42,638 nucleotides of DNA from Labilibaculum sp. K2S (GCF_030372765.1 NZ_JAUCMW010000022.1:35310-77947), one strand, 5' to 3'. Shown: positions 33,195 to 42,393, counted from the stretch's first letter. Notes: generated by a model not told the origin, from the sequence alone. Program-made: numbers and translations.

Positions 33195-33202
33195 CAAAGA
33201 TA
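33195..33202 (-). promoter_or_regulatory. Bacteroidota -7 box for the DUF4294 gene
   Basis: On the minus strand TATCTTTG matches TAnnTTTG, 17 bases before the ATG at 33178. It decides the start choice. Confidence 0.55.
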
Positions 33203-33298
33203 ATCTTTCCTATCTTTAAGTGTATTTCCAGACTTTGACAAATTATTAAATTTTGAGAAAACACAAATAAGATTAAACCCAATTCGAACCAAAGCGAT

Positions 33299-33427
33299 GC
33301 GTTAAGGATTGCAGCGGCTACCCCACAGCATTGCTTGAAACGAAGTGGAAAGGAATAGCGAGGAGTAATAGCGAAAAGCCTGACCTGACTTCCCCGAAAC
33401 AATTGTGCAGGGGAAATTAGGAAACGC
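33299..33427. repeat. GC-richer structured intergenic element, about 130 bp
   Basis: Bounded by GCGTT (33299-33303) and AACGC (33423-33427) in inverted orientation. Inside are GCAGCGG, a repeated AATAGCGA (33354-33361 and 33368-33375), AAAGCCTGACCTGA and a stem TTCCCC/GGGGAA (33390-33395 with 33410-33415). It differs sharply in base composition from the surrounding AT-rich DNA. Similar intergenic elements seem to recur in Bacteroidota genomes (from memory, unchecked). No coding potential seen. Confidence 0.5.
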
Positions 33428-33685
33428 CAAAAAACCAATAATTTAAATGAGTCGACACTTAGGTCTCAACGCTAACACTACTTAACATAGCACGATAAGT
33501 AACTTACAGATTCGAACTCTTCGTATTGATCATGATTTTAACGATTTCAGACACGGATATGGAAAATTGAAATTTACTTAACGCAATTCTTTTCTATGCC
33601 CCAAATTTTTCTTTCATTTGCAAATCTAAAAACATAAATTTTTAGACGCAAACAACTAAAACAAACGGTACTTTAATTGAGAGGT
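33428..33685. other. AT-rich leader region before arginine deiminase
   Basis: I see no gene, strong hairpin or exact promoter box here; the nearest is TTCATTTG at about 33611-33618, one mismatch from TAnnTTTG. Confidence 0.4.
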
Positions 33686-34975
33686 ATGACAAAGTATGTA
33701 GAATTAAATGTGAGCTCGGAAATTGGAGAATTGGAAGGTGTAATCCTTCATACTCCTGGTTCGGAAGTTGAAAACATGACTCCCGAAAATGCCGAGAGAG
33801 CTCTTTACAGTGATATTTTAAACCTATCGGTTGCAAAAGATGAATACAAACAATTAAGCGGTGTTCTTTCTGAAATTGCTGAAACCTATCAGGTTAAAGA
33901 TTTACTGGCTGATGTTCTTGCAGATGACAAAGCCAAAGAGAATGTTATTGACAAAATTTCTGCAATGGAACCTCAGATAAGTGTTAAAGGAAACACCTAC
34001 TGTATAAAAGATTTCCTGCTGGAACAAACCCCTTTAGATCTTGCTTCTCTATTAATTGAAGGTGTTCCTCTAAAAAGGGACAACCTGACTAAATTTCTAA
34101 GTAAGGAACGATATGCGATGCGGCCATTGCACAATTTCTTCTTTACCAGAGATGCTTCAATGTCGGTTCTGGATGAGGTTCTGATTGGTAAAATGGCCAG
34201 TTCGGTTCGCGATAGAGAATCTTTGATTATGCAGGCGATTTTTGATTATACTCCTGGATTTAAAACAAAAACGGTAAATCCTATTGATAATCCTGAAATG
34301 GATCCGAATTGTACCATTGAAGGAGGCGATGTATTAATTGCCCGTGAAGATATCATGATTATTGGTAACGGAACCCGTACTTCAACTCAGGGTATTGACT
34401 TTATTCTGGCTCAGTTACTTTGCCAAAAAGACAAAACACAACGCCATTTATTAATACAGGAGTTGCCAAGTCATCCGGAATCTTTCATTCATTTGGATAT
34501 GGTATTTACCCTTTTAGATGTTGATAAATGTATGGTTTACGAACCCTTAATTATCCGTCCAAACAAATACCAAACTGTTCACATTGCCATTGAAAATGGA
34601 AAAGTGATTTCTATCACCCGTGAGAACAATCTTCTTCAGGCTCTGAAAAAACTTGGAATGGATTTGAAACCTATTTATTGTGGCGGAAACGGAGATCCTT
34701 GGAATCAGGAAAGGGAGCAATGGCACAGCGGAGCTAACTTTTTTGCCGTTGGTCCGGGAAAAGTGATTGGTTACGGACGAAATATCCATACCATGGATGC
34801 AATGAATAAAAACGGATTCGAAATTCTTCGTGCTAAAGACATTATTCGTCATAAAGTTGAACTTTCGGATTACGATAAATATGTAATTACCCTTGAGGGA
34901 TCGGAATTGCCACGTGGTGGCGGCGGTGCACGCTGCATGACGATGCCTGTTCGCCGCAAACCTGTTAACTGGTAA
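33686..34975 (+). CDS. arcA: Arginine deiminase
   Basis: A 429-residue guanidino-group hydrolase that converts arginine to citrulline and ammonia. Starting at ATG 33686 (a TTG three codons earlier is less likely) it begins MTKYVELNVSSEIGELEGVILHTPG. Catalytic-site motifs are FFTRDASM, CTIEGGDVLI, the HLDMVFTLLD block, and the C-terminal GGGGARCMTMPVRR with the nucleophilic Cys. Length is normal. No ornithine carbamoyltransferase or carbamate kinase gene is adjacent, so the classical arc operon is absent here. It ends at an intrinsic terminator. Confidence 0.9.
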   Translation: MTKYVELNVSSEIGELEGVILHTPGSEVENMTPENAERALYSDILNLSVAKDEYKQLSGVLSEIAETYQVKDLLADVLADDKAKENVIDKISAMEPQISVKGNTYCIKDFLLEQTPLDLASLLIEGVPLKRDNLTKFLSKERYAMRPLHNFFFTRDASMSVLDEVLIGKMASSVRDRESLIMQAIFDYTPGFKTKTVNPIDNPEMDPNCTIEGGDVLIAREDIMIIGNGTRTSTQGIDFILAQLLCQKDKTQRHLLIQELPSHPESFIHLDMVFTLLDVDKCMVYEPLIIRPNKYQTVHIAIENGKVISITRENNLLQALKKLGMDLKPIYCGGNGDPWNQEREQWHSGANFFAVGPGKVIGYGRNIHTMDAMNKNGFEILRAKDIIRHKVELSDYDKYVITLEGSELPRGGGGARCMTMPVRRKPVNW

Positions 34976-34995
34976 TAATACCAACAAAATAAACG

Positions 34996-35024
34996 AAAGG
35001 AATCCCAAAAGGATTCCTTTTTTT
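34996..35024 (+). terminator. Intrinsic terminator of the arginine deiminase gene
   Basis: AAAGGAATCC (34996-35005) pairs perfectly with GGATTCCTTT (35011-35020), 5-base loop, seven T in total. Confidence 0.9.
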
Positions 35025-35025
35025 A

Positions 35026-35033
35026 TATTTTTG
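35026..35033 (+). promoter_or_regulatory. Bacteroidota -7 box (TATTTTTG) for the methyltransferase gene
   Basis: Exact TAnnTTTG immediately after the terminator T-run, 44 bases before the ATG at 35078. Confidence 0.55.
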
Positions 35034-35077
35034 TAGCCAATTCTATTATTGACCTTATATATATTCCAATAAAAGCA

Positions 35078-35617
35078 ATGAGAAAACTAAAAAACAGCGA
35101 GCTAAACAGAAAAAGTATCGATGAGTTTAAAGAATCTGAAAAAACTCCCATCATCATTGTTTTGGATAATGTAAGAAGCTTAAATAACATTGGTTCTGTT
35201 TTCAGAACATCGGATGCACTTTTGGTTGAAGCTGTATATCTTTGTGGAATTACTGCCACACCACCTCACCGCGAGTTGCACAAAACTGCTTTAGGAGCAG
35301 AAGATTCTGTTCATTGGGAATATTTCGAAAAAACGGAAGATGCCGTTGAAAAATTAAAAACCAATGGATTTGATGTTTACTCTGTTGAACAAGCAGAAAA
35401 CAGCACTTCTTTAGAAAATTTCACAATGAATTCCGCGAAGAAATATGCCTTGGTTTTTGGAAATGAAGTAAAAGGTGTTCAACAGAATATTGTAAGTCTT
35501 TCTGAAGGTTGTATAGAAATACCTCAGTTCGGTACCAAGCACTCTTTTAATGTATCGGTAAGCTGTGGAATCGTGCTTTGGGATCTTTTCTCAAAACTAA
35601 ACTATCAGAAAAAGTAA
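35078..35617 (+). CDS. SpoU/TrmH-family RNA 2'-O-methyltransferase
   Basis: A 179-residue SPOUT-fold methyltransferase. Motif 1 is VLDNVRSLNNIGSVFRTSDA with the catalytic Asn-Arg region, motif 2 is YALVFGNEVKGV, and motif 3 is IEIPQFGTKHSFNVSVSCGIVLWDL. These are the three knot-forming SAM-binding motifs. It lacks an N-terminal RNA-binding extension, so it resembles TrmH/TrmL-type tRNA enzymes more than RlmB. The exact RNA target is not decidable. Confidence 0.92.
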   Translation: MRKLKNSELNRKSIDEFKESEKTPIIIVLDNVRSLNNIGSVFRTSDALLVEAVYLCGITATPPHRELHKTALGAEDSVHWEYFEKTEDAVEKLKTNGFDVYSVEQAENSTSLENFTMNSAKKYALVFGNEVKGVQQNIVSLSEGCIEIPQFGTKHSFNVSVSCGIVLWDLFSKLNYQKK

Positions 35618-35619
35618 GC

Positions 35620-36432
35620 TTACTCCTGAAGATTAAATTCTAAGGTAATAACCGATCCCGGGAATTCTTTTTCATGTAATTTTGAAAAGCTTCGGTGCTT
35701 CACCTGTTTCCAAACTCCATCGCCCGATATAATTTGAATTTTGCCTTGATTTTGCTTTATAAACTGACGAATAGTGTACAATCCAATTCCTTTGTGATTC
35801 TCTTTTTCTGTGGTATGCCCGTTCTCAACAGCCCACTCGATGGCTCCTACACCATTTAGCCTTTTATTAAGAGTTTTATTTACGAGTAAACTAAATGGTC
35901 GCCCCTGACTTACAATGCTTATTAAAAGCTTCTTATTATAAACAGAATAGTAGTGTGCAATAAAAACTTCTTTGCAGTTGCTATGTGCGAAAGCATTCCG
36001 ATAAACTTCAGCCACACACAATTGAACAGCCATTTTCAGCTGCTTATTTAATTTCACTTCAGGTCGCTCAGGAAAGATCCTCTTTTCCAGATAATCAGCT
36101 AAAGCCTCTTCATCTACCGAAGCAAACTGCTGGCATTTCACAAAACACTTCCATAAATATTTTCGGGCAGAACCATTAATCAGCTTCTTAGAATTAAATA
36201 AGTTTTGAATGGGCTCCTGCATGTTCACAAGTCGAACTTTATTCTTCCTGCGCTCCAAACCGGCAATAACACTTCCCAAAATGGCAAACAAATTGGATTC
36301 AATCACCTTAGTGTTTGCAAAATTCAGAACAATTTGCTCCTCAAAACAATTCTTTGTTTGGTGATGCATTTCCGAAAAGAAAACATAGCCTTGAAAATTG
36401 TTTACTACCTTATATGGGAATTGGATTTCCAT
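35620..36432 (-). CDS. Possible STAS-like plus GHKL ATPase fusion (anti-sigma/switch kinase-like)
   Basis: A 270-residue cytosolic protein. Residues 1-95 look like a STAS-type alpha/beta domain (NCFEEQIVLNFANTKVIESNLFAILGSVIAGLE then VRLVNM). Residues 125-268 are a GHKL ATPase: N box VAEVYRNAFAHS (Glu142, Asn146) and G box HKGIGLYTIRQFI (215 onward). No histidine phospho-acceptor (H box) or membrane segment is present, so it is not a normal sensor kinase. The combination recalls anti-sigma factor/anti-anti-sigma modules fused in one chain. No sigma factor is next to it. Function is inferred only. Confidence 0.7.
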   Translation of the reverse strand: MEIQFPYKVVNNFQGYVFFSEMHHQTKNCFEEQIVLNFANTKVIESNLFAILGSVIAGLERRKNKVRLVNMQEPIQNLFNSKKLINGSARKYLWKCFVKCQQFASVDEEALADYLEKRIFPERPEVKLNKQLKMAVQLCVAEVYRNAFAHSNCKEVFIAHYYSVYNKKLLISIVSQGRPFSLLVNKTLNKRLNGVGAIEWAVENGHTTEKENHKGIGLYTIRQFIKQNQGKIQIISGDGVWKQVKHRSFSKLHEKEFPGSVITLEFNLQE

Positions 36433-36522
36433 TCTACAATCAAATTAATTCATTATTCCACTGATAATAGTGAGAAGACGAAGATAAAAAATCTACTGAA
36501 CAAATTACTTTACAAGAATAAA

Positions 36523-36550
36523 AAAAGCGACCCATAAATGGGTCGCTTTT
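36523..36550 (-). terminator. Intrinsic terminator of the TPR lipoprotein gene
   Basis: AAAAGCGACCCA (36523-36534) pairs perfectly with TGGGTCGCTTTT (36539-36550), 4-base loop. The minus-strand transcript ends in a T-run. Confidence 0.9.
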
Positions 36551-36572
36551 AAATATTTTAGTGAATAACGAA

Positions 36573-38297
36573 TTATTCAACGATAGCTTTGAATTTAGCA
36601 TCTTCGAAAACTTTAACAAATTCCATGTCGGTTTTTGCAGTAGCTTTTAAAGAAGCATCTTTAGCAACAGCTGTTTCAAGGTTTGTGAAAACAAGATTGT
36701 TGTTATCAGTTCTTGCACCAACAACAGCTTTCAAATAATAAACAATAGCATCATCACTGGTGTTAGCATTTAGCTTGTCTAAAGCAACGTTGTATTTTCC
36801 AACAAGAATGTTAGCCAATGCAGCATTAGCAGCAGTACACTCACCAAATTGCTTCACAGCTGTATCGTATTGTGCTTTTTTAACTGCAACAATACCTAAG
36901 TTGTAATTTACTTCGTTTCCAGCTCCGGTTGCAGCTCCGAAAAGAACTTCAGCTTCGCTTACATTACCGTTAACTAACTCAACAGCACCTAAGTTGTTTT
37001 TAACAACAGGATTGTTTGCAGATAGTTGATCAGCTTTTTCAAAGTTAGATTTCGCTTCAGATACTTTATTCATTCCGAATAAGATCATACCAGCATCGTT
37101 ATAACCTCTCCAATCGTTAGAGAATTGTTTTTTAGCAGATTCATAAACGGCTAATTTATCATCAGCAGATTCTACTAAAGTAGCAGCAAATAACAATTCT
37201 TCAGCATTTAATTCAGAAGGGTTATTTAAAGCAAGAGATTTTAATTCAGCATCAGTTTTTCCAATCAGGTCAACATTAACGGTGAATTTAGCTCTTCTCA
37301 ATTTAGGAAGTACTTCTTTCTTCACTTCATCAAAAGCAGCAGAAATGTTTCTAATTTCTTTTTCACGTACTTCAGGATCTGAATACATTGAAAGAACACG
37401 TAAAATCAACTCTTTATCTTGAATGTTTGAAGCTTTCATTAATTCCTGGAATCCAGCCCAATCTTCAGGAGTTACTTTGCTTTTAAAGAATTCTTCAGCA
37501 GCATATTCACTCATTTTAGCTTTCTTCATTTCTTTTTTAATGTACTTAGAAGAAGAACCTTCACGTTTAGTAGCTAATTTCTCATTAAAATCCTGCTTTC
37601 CGTCAGGAGATGCATAAGCCGCAACTTCCACACCTTTGTATTCTTTATTCTCATCCATCTTAGCAGCATCTAAATATGCTTTAAGAGCAGCAATATCTTC
37701 AGATTTCATTTCTGACCAACGAACTTCAGAGCTGTTAATCAAGTAATGAAGTTCTGCTTCTTTACTTTCTGGAATAATTCTTTGGAAAGCATCTTTTCCA
37801 ACAATACTACGTGGAGCATTTTGAACCAAAGTAGCAGTAGCGATAACACCATCAGCAACTTTATACGGATCAAATTCCTGAGACTTATCACCTTTACTTC
37901 CAACCATTCTTACTTCAAGATCAGAAATTCTCATCGCTTGTTCGTAAGGGATTTTTCCTGTATAGGTGATTGTTTTACCTGTTTCGTAAGGAACAACTGT
38001 ATTGTTTCCTTGAACTTTTTCACCTTGCAAAGTTTTTGAAGGGAAAGCTTTCTCTCCTGATTCAAATTTTAAAACCGGAGTTGCAACTAAAACAACATTC
38101 TTGTTGAAATACTTTGCAGGAATATTAACAGTGATTTTTACATCAACCATATCTGCATGAGCTTCCAAAACTTCAGGAGTCACTTGATACTTGATGTTAC
38201 TTGCTTCTTTCTTCATTTTGCTCAATCCTGCACAACTCGTAAGAACTGCAACTGATAACAGCAAAGAAGCCAGGGAAATAACCTTTGATCTTTTCAT
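36573..38297 (-). CDS. Lipoprotein with OmpA-like and TPR regions
   Basis: A 574-residue lipoprotein. The signal peptide ends LTSCAG (lipid Cys22). The first part (about 30-170) is a beta-rich domain. Residues about 180-285 resemble an OmpA-like fold, including VEVAAYASPDGKQDFNEKLATKREGSSSKYIKKEM, which recalls the peptidoglycan-binding loop. The rest (about 370-560) is alpha-helical TPR-like repeats (NNPVVKNNLGAVELVNGNVSEAE and similar). A role as an envelope scaffold is likely (inference). It has its own terminator. Frequent, regular codons and a strong terminator suggest good expression. Confidence 0.82.
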   Translation of the reverse strand: MKRSKVISLASLLLSVAVLTSCAGLSKMKKEASNIKYQVTPEVLEAHADMVDVKITVNIPAKYFNKNVVLVATPVLKFESGEKAFPSKTLQGEKVQGNNTVVPYETGKTITYTGKIPYEQAMRISDLEVRMVGSKGDKSQEFDPYKVADGVIATATLVQNAPRSIVGKDAFQRIIPESKEAELHYLINSSEVRWSEMKSEDIAALKAYLDAAKMDENKEYKGVEVAAYASPDGKQDFNEKLATKREGSSSKYIKKEMKKAKMSEYAAEEFFKSKVTPEDWAGFQELMKASNIQDKELILRVLSMYSDPEVREKEIRNISAAFDEVKKEVLPKLRRAKFTVNVDLIGKTDAELKSLALNNPSELNAEELLFAATLVESADDKLAVYESAKKQFSNDWRGYNDAGMILFGMNKVSEAKSNFEKADQLSANNPVVKNNLGAVELVNGNVSEAEVLFGAATGAGNEVNYNLGIVAVKKAQYDTAVKQFGECTAANAALANILVGKYNVALDKLNANTSDDAIVYYLKAVVGARTDNNNLVFTNLETAVAKDASLKATAKTDMEFVKVFEDAKFKAIVE

Positions 38298-38411
38298 AAT
38301 AACTACTTAATTATTTTAACTTTAAACATTATAATCTAGTTCAGAAACAAATTTAAGAAAATTTATGCAAATTAAATCGATTCGATAATTTTATTTGATA
38401 CAACAAGGCTT

Positions 38412-39047
38412 TCAGAGAATAATTCTATTTACCCCCTTTTTGCAGTTAAAAGCGAATATAGCATCCGAAACTTTCCTGTAATCTGCTGGATTATTAACGA
38501 AATCGATATTGTTTGTATCTATAACAAGAAAACTTAGTTCCTGTTGTTGTTTAAAAAACCCGAAATAACTATCCTGAATTTTCTGTAGATAGTCTGCTGA
38601 AATTTCTTGTTCATACTCTCTCCCTCTGCTTTTTATGTTGCTTAAGAGCTTATCTACATTTGAATGAAGATAGACGTATAAATCTGGTTTTGGCAAGGAG
38701 TTATAAATAATATGAAAAAATTGCCGATACAGACTATACTCATCATCCTTAAGCGTTTGCTTCGAAAATATCAATGATTTCATAAAGTAATAATCCGCAA
38801 TAGTAAATGATTTAAATAAATCTCTCTCGCTTAATTCCTTCTTTAACTGATTGTATCGATCTGCTAAAAAAGACATTTCCAAAGGAAATGAATACTTATC
38901 CGGATCCTTATAAAATTTGGGCAAAAACGGATTCGTTGCGAACTGCTCCAAAATTAGCTTCGCATTATATTGTTCCGCAATTTTATGAGAGAGTGAGGTT
39001 TTACCTGCACCAATATTTCCTTCTATTACGATAAATTTATAATCCAT
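38412..39047 (-). CDS. Deoxynucleoside kinase
   Basis: A 211-residue kinase that phosphorylates deoxynucleosides. The start is the internal ATG at 39047 (MDYKFIVIEGNIGAGKT); an earlier ATG at 39095 would add 16 residues unlike the family. P-loop EGNIGAGKTS is near residues 9-18, followed by LEQFATNPFLPKFY and DRYNQLKK. The LID region is SRGREYEQEIS. This matches the dCK/dGK-type family common in Firmicutes and Bacteroidota. Substrate (dA/dG versus others) is not decidable. Confidence 0.88.
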   Translation of the reverse strand: MDYKFIVIEGNIGAGKTSLSHKIAEQYNAKLILEQFATNPFLPKFYKDPDKYSFPLEMSFLADRYNQLKKELSERDLFKSFTIADYYFMKSLIFSKQTLKDDEYSLYRQFFHIIYNSLPKPDLYVYLHSNVDKLLSNIKSRGREYEQEISADYLQKIQDSYFGFFKQQQELSFLVIDTNNIDFVNNPADYRKVSDAIFAFNCKKGVNRIIL

Positions 39048-39230
39048 TAATACTGAGTTACTGATTTGGAGACATAAAAATAGAAAATGAGGCACAAATA
39101 TCAGGCTTTTTTAAAAAAAATTAAGAGCCATTGCAAATAAAATAGTAACAACATCTCCTAACTATAATAAAATTGAAAAAGTCCATCAATAGATTCAGAA
39201 TTCTTCTAATTTAAGAAGTTTCTTTTCAAT

Positions 39231-39719
39231 CTAAATCTGTTTCCCTTCCCGAAATAAAACCTTATCTTTTCTGCTCCCCAGAACATTTCCGACCAACATT
39301 CCAATTCCTGAAATCAGAAAAAATACCGACGGGTTGAAACTATAAAATATTCCATAAGACAAAAGAAGCCCGAAACCAGCCCCAAGTAATGTGTATATTG
39401 CTGAATAGGTATAAGTGAAATGATAGGCCTGAAATACTTTATGTTTATCTTTTAAGTGCATTAAAAAGATTTCAACTTTTTTCTCATATTCGCTTCTATT
39501 TACACCTGACTTATTAATTAACCGATCCAACTCCAGTACGATAGTTTCCAATTCTTTTCGGGCATATTTACATTCTAAACAACTCTCATCATTATTTAAA
39601 TGCTTTGCTATTCTTTTCAGCTTTTCAATTTGATAAAATCGATAATCACGTACTGATATATAAAGATCAATTTGTTCATCAATTTCATTTGAAATTTTGC
39701 TCACCCAATTTTCATCCAT
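39231..39719 (-). CDS. Hypothetical small membrane protein with N-terminal helices
   Basis: A 162-residue protein that I do not recognise. Residues 1-100 are charged and probably helical or coiled-coil, with one CLEC pair (two Cys, about residues 47 and 50). Two membrane segments follow (about 105-125 and 130-148), and the tail is basic (SRKDKVLFREGKQI). The gene has no near operon partner; pnp ends upstream in the same direction. Function unknown. Confidence 0.75.
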   Translation of the reverse strand: MDENWVSKISNEIDEQIDLYISVRDYRFYQIEKLKRIAKHLNNDESCLECKYARKELETIVLELDRLINKSGVNRSEYEKKVEIFLMHLKDKHKVFQAYHFTYTYSAIYTLLGAGFGLLLSYGIFYSFNPSVFFLISGIGMLVGNVLGSRKDKVLFREGKQI

Positions 39720-39770
39720 AAAGCCAATTCTGTTTTTAGAAGTTTTAAAGTTAGGAATTCAACCAATAAC

Positions 39771-39800
39771 AAAAAAAATCCCGGAATAAATCCGGGATTT
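39771..39800 (-). terminator. Intrinsic terminator of pnp
   Basis: AAATCCCGGA (39776-39785) pairs perfectly with TCCGGGATTT (39791-39800), 5-base loop, T-run on the minus strand. Confidence 0.9.
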
Positions 39801-39820
39801 CTAATCATATATTTGATTTA

Positions 39821-41953
39821 CTATTTGTCTTCTTTCTCTGGCTTAGGCAACAAGGCTTTTCTGGAAAGTTTCAGTTTACCCGACTTAGCGTCAACTTCAA
39901 TAAGTTTCACCTCAATAATCTGACCTTCTTTCAAAACTTCATCAACTGTGTTTAGTCTTCTGTGTTCTATTTCAGAAATATGAAGCAAACCATCTTTTCC
40001 TGGAAGAACTTCAACAAAAGCACCAAATGCTACAATTGATTTTACTTTTCCTTTGTAGATTTCTCCAACTTCAGGAATGGCTACAATACCCTTAATACGA
40101 GCTAAAGCCGCATCAATTGCTTCTTTATTATTAGCAGAAATATCAACAACACCTTTATTGTCGATTTCTTCAATAACAAGAACAGCACCTGTTGATTCCT
40201 GAATTTCCTGAATGATCTTTCCACCTGGTCCGATTACTGCACCAATCATATCTTTTGGTATTTCAATAGATACAATACGCGGAGCATGAGGTTTCAAATC
40301 TTCTCTTGGTTCACTAATGGTTTCCTTAATTTTTCCAAGAATATGAAGACGACCCAAACGTGCCTGATCTAATGCTTGAGCTAAAACTTCGTAAGGAAGT
40401 CCATCCACTTTAATATCCATTTGAGTAGCTGTAATACCATCTTTAGTACCAGTTACTTTAAAGTCCATATCACCTAAATGATCTTCATCTCCTAAAATGT
40501 CAGATAATACTGCATATTTCTCAGCCCCCTTAGTTGAGATCAATCCCATTGCAATACCTGACACTGGATTTTTAATCTTAATGCCTGCATCCATCAACGC
40601 CAATGTTCCTGCACATACAGTAGCCATTGAAGAAGAACCATTCGATTCTAAAATATCAGAAACAACACGAATAGCATATGGAGAATCGCTGGGAATCATT
40701 CCTTTTAAAGCTCTAAAAGCAAGATTTCCGTGACCTACTTCTCTACGGCTAATACCACGCGATGGACGGGCATCTCCAGTTGAAAATGAAGGGAAATTAT
40801 AATGAAGAACAAATTTCTCTTTTCCTCTGTACAATACATCATCCACCATTTTCTCATCCAACTTAGTCCCTAAAGTAACTGAAGTCAATGATTGAGTTTC
40901 ACCTCTGGTAAATACTGCTGAACCGTGAGCACCTGGCAAATAATCAATTTCAGACCAAATTGGACGGATTTCGTCAGTTTTACGACCGTCTAAACGTATA
41001 CGATCTTCTAAAACCATTTCTCTAACAGCATCTTTTTCAACATCGTGATAGTAACGACCAATCAAAGACTTATTAATCTCTGAAGCCTCTTTACCCTCAG
41101 AATATTCAGCAATAAACTCTTCTTTTATTGCACCAAATGCATCAGAACGTTCGTGCTTATTTGGGTTTTGTAATCTTGCCACTGCTAATACCTTAGCATA
41201 TGTTTTATCCACGACTAACTGACGAAGTTCTTCATCATTAGTTTCGTGACAATATTCTCTTTTAACAGTTTTACCTGTTAATTCTGCCAATTCAATTTGA
41301 ACCTGACATTGAGCTTTAATAGCTTCATGACCGAATTTGATAGCTTCCAGCATTTCAGCTTCAGAAATTTCAGACATTTCACCTTCAACCATCATGATGT
41401 TATCCATGGTAGCAGCAATAATCATATCAAGATCAGCAGTTGCTAATTCTGTACGAGATGGATTAATCATCATTTTACCATCGATTCGGGCAACACGAAC
41501 TTCAGAAATTGGTTCTGAAAATGGAACATCAGATACCGCAATCGCTGCAGATGCAGCTAAACCTGCAAGAGCGTCAGGCATATCATCTGCATCAACCGAA
41601 ATAAGGTTAATGGAAACAAAAGTTTCTGCATGGTAATCTGCAGGAAATAATGGACGTAGAGCACGATCCACAAGACGACAAACAAGAATTTCATAATCTG
41701 AAGGTCTGCCTTCACGCTTCATGAAACCTCCAGGGAATCTACCCAATGCACTAAATTTTTCCTTATATTCTACCGACAAAGGCATAAAATCGACATCAGC
41801 TTTTGCATCTTTTGCAGACACAACAGTAGCCAACAACATGGTCTTACCCATTTTAACTACAACAGCTCCATCAGCTTGTTTTGCTAACTTCCCTGTTTCA
41901 ATTGTGATGGACCTTCCATCACCTAATTCAATTATTTTTTCAATCACTTTCAT
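39821..41953 (-). CDS. pnp: Polyribonucleotide nucleotidyltransferase (PNPase)
   Basis: A 710-residue 3'-5' phosphorolytic exoribonuclease. Two RNase PH-like domains (about 10-140 and 310-460) surround a helical part; the second has SDILGDEDHLGDMDFKVTGT with catalytic Asp residues and FPSFSTGDARPSRGISRREVGHG. A KH domain (about 555-615) and an S1 domain (about 620-690, VGEIYKGKVKSIVAFGAFVEV) follow. Length is normal. It lies downstream of rpsO on the same strand with a terminator-like hairpin between them, as in many bacteria. Confidence 0.98.
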   Translation of the reverse strand: MKVIEKIIELGDGRSITIETGKLAKQADGAVVVKMGKTMLLATVVSAKDAKADVDFMPLSVEYKEKFSALGRFPGGFMKREGRPSDYEILVCRLVDRALRPLFPADYHAETFVSINLISVDADDMPDALAGLAASAAIAVSDVPFSEPISEVRVARIDGKMMINPSRTELATADLDMIIAATMDNIMMVEGEMSEISEAEMLEAIKFGHEAIKAQCQVQIELAELTGKTVKREYCHETNDEELRQLVVDKTYAKVLAVARLQNPNKHERSDAFGAIKEEFIAEYSEGKEASEINKSLIGRYYHDVEKDAVREMVLEDRIRLDGRKTDEIRPIWSEIDYLPGAHGSAVFTRGETQSLTSVTLGTKLDEKMVDDVLYRGKEKFVLHYNFPSFSTGDARPSRGISRREVGHGNLAFRALKGMIPSDSPYAIRVVSDILESNGSSSMATVCAGTLALMDAGIKIKNPVSGIAMGLISTKGAEKYAVLSDILGDEDHLGDMDFKVTGTKDGITATQMDIKVDGLPYEVLAQALDQARLGRLHILGKIKETISEPREDLKPHAPRIVSIEIPKDMIGAVIGPGGKIIQEIQESTGAVLVIEEIDNKGVVDISANNKEAIDAALARIKGIVAIPEVGEIYKGKVKSIVAFGAFVEVLPGKDGLLHISEIEHRRLNTVDEVLKEGQIIEVKLIEVDAKSGKLKLSRKALLPKPEKEDK

Positions 41954-42016
41954 CTTTGTGTAGTTTATTTCAAACTCTTTTTAGGATAAGCAACAAGATG
42001 TCGCTATATATTATAA

Positions 42017-42046
42017 AAAGCAATCCCGATTGCTCGGGATTGCTTT
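42017..42046 (-). terminator. Strong hairpin between rpsO and pnp
   Basis: AAAGCAATCCCGA (42017-42029) pairs perfectly with TCGGGATTGCTTT (42034-42046), 4-base loop. Only a few T follow on the minus strand, so it may be a partial terminator or processing site, as known in other rpsO-pnp operons. Confidence 0.75.
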
Positions 42047-42055
42047 AATATGATA

Positions 42056-42325
42056 TTATTTACGAATATTTAAAGCTTTGATAATAGCTCTGTATCTTTC
42101 AATATCTTTTGCTTTTAAGTAATCTAGAAAATTTCTTCTTTTACCTACTAGCAATTGCAGTGCACGTTGGGTACTGTAATCTTTTCTGTTTTTCTTTAAA
42201 TGCTCAGTCAAGTGACTGATACGGTATGAAAACAAAGCTACTTGTGATTCTGCAGTCCCAGTATCTTTGTTAGACTTCCCGTACTTCTCGAAAAGCTCTT
42301 GCTTTTTCTCTGCTGATAAATACAT
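42056..42325 (-). CDS. rpsO: 30S ribosomal protein S15
   Basis: An 89-residue protein that binds 16S rRNA. The start is the ATG at 42325 (MYLSAEKKQELFEKYGKSNKDTG); an ATG farther upstream would add 39 residues unlike the family and start above the promoter box. The family core TGTAESQVALFSYRI, HLTEHLKKNRKDYSTQRAL and RRNFLDYLKAKD is present. It is upstream of pnp, the usual gene order. Confidence 0.97.
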   Translation of the reverse strand: MYLSAEKKQELFEKYGKSNKDTGTAESQVALFSYRISHLTEHLKKNRKDYSTQRALQLLVGKRRNFLDYLKAKDIERYRAIIKALNIRK

Positions 42326-42385
42326 AATTCTTTTATTTGAAAATTTAAAACTTATTATAACTGATTGCTTTATACAACCAGTTCG

Positions 42386-42393
42386 CAAAATTA
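42386..42393 (-). promoter_or_regulatory. Bacteroidota -7 box for rpsO
   Basis: On the minus strand TAATTTTG matches TAnnTTTG, 61 bases before the rpsO ATG. A TTTG at 42408-42411 is closer than the usual 18-20 bases. Confidence 0.45.

Noticed and set aside
33178..33292. Longer start (33292) for the DUF4294 protein
   Set aside because: It would start upstream of the promoter box at 33195-33202 and bury the signal peptide.
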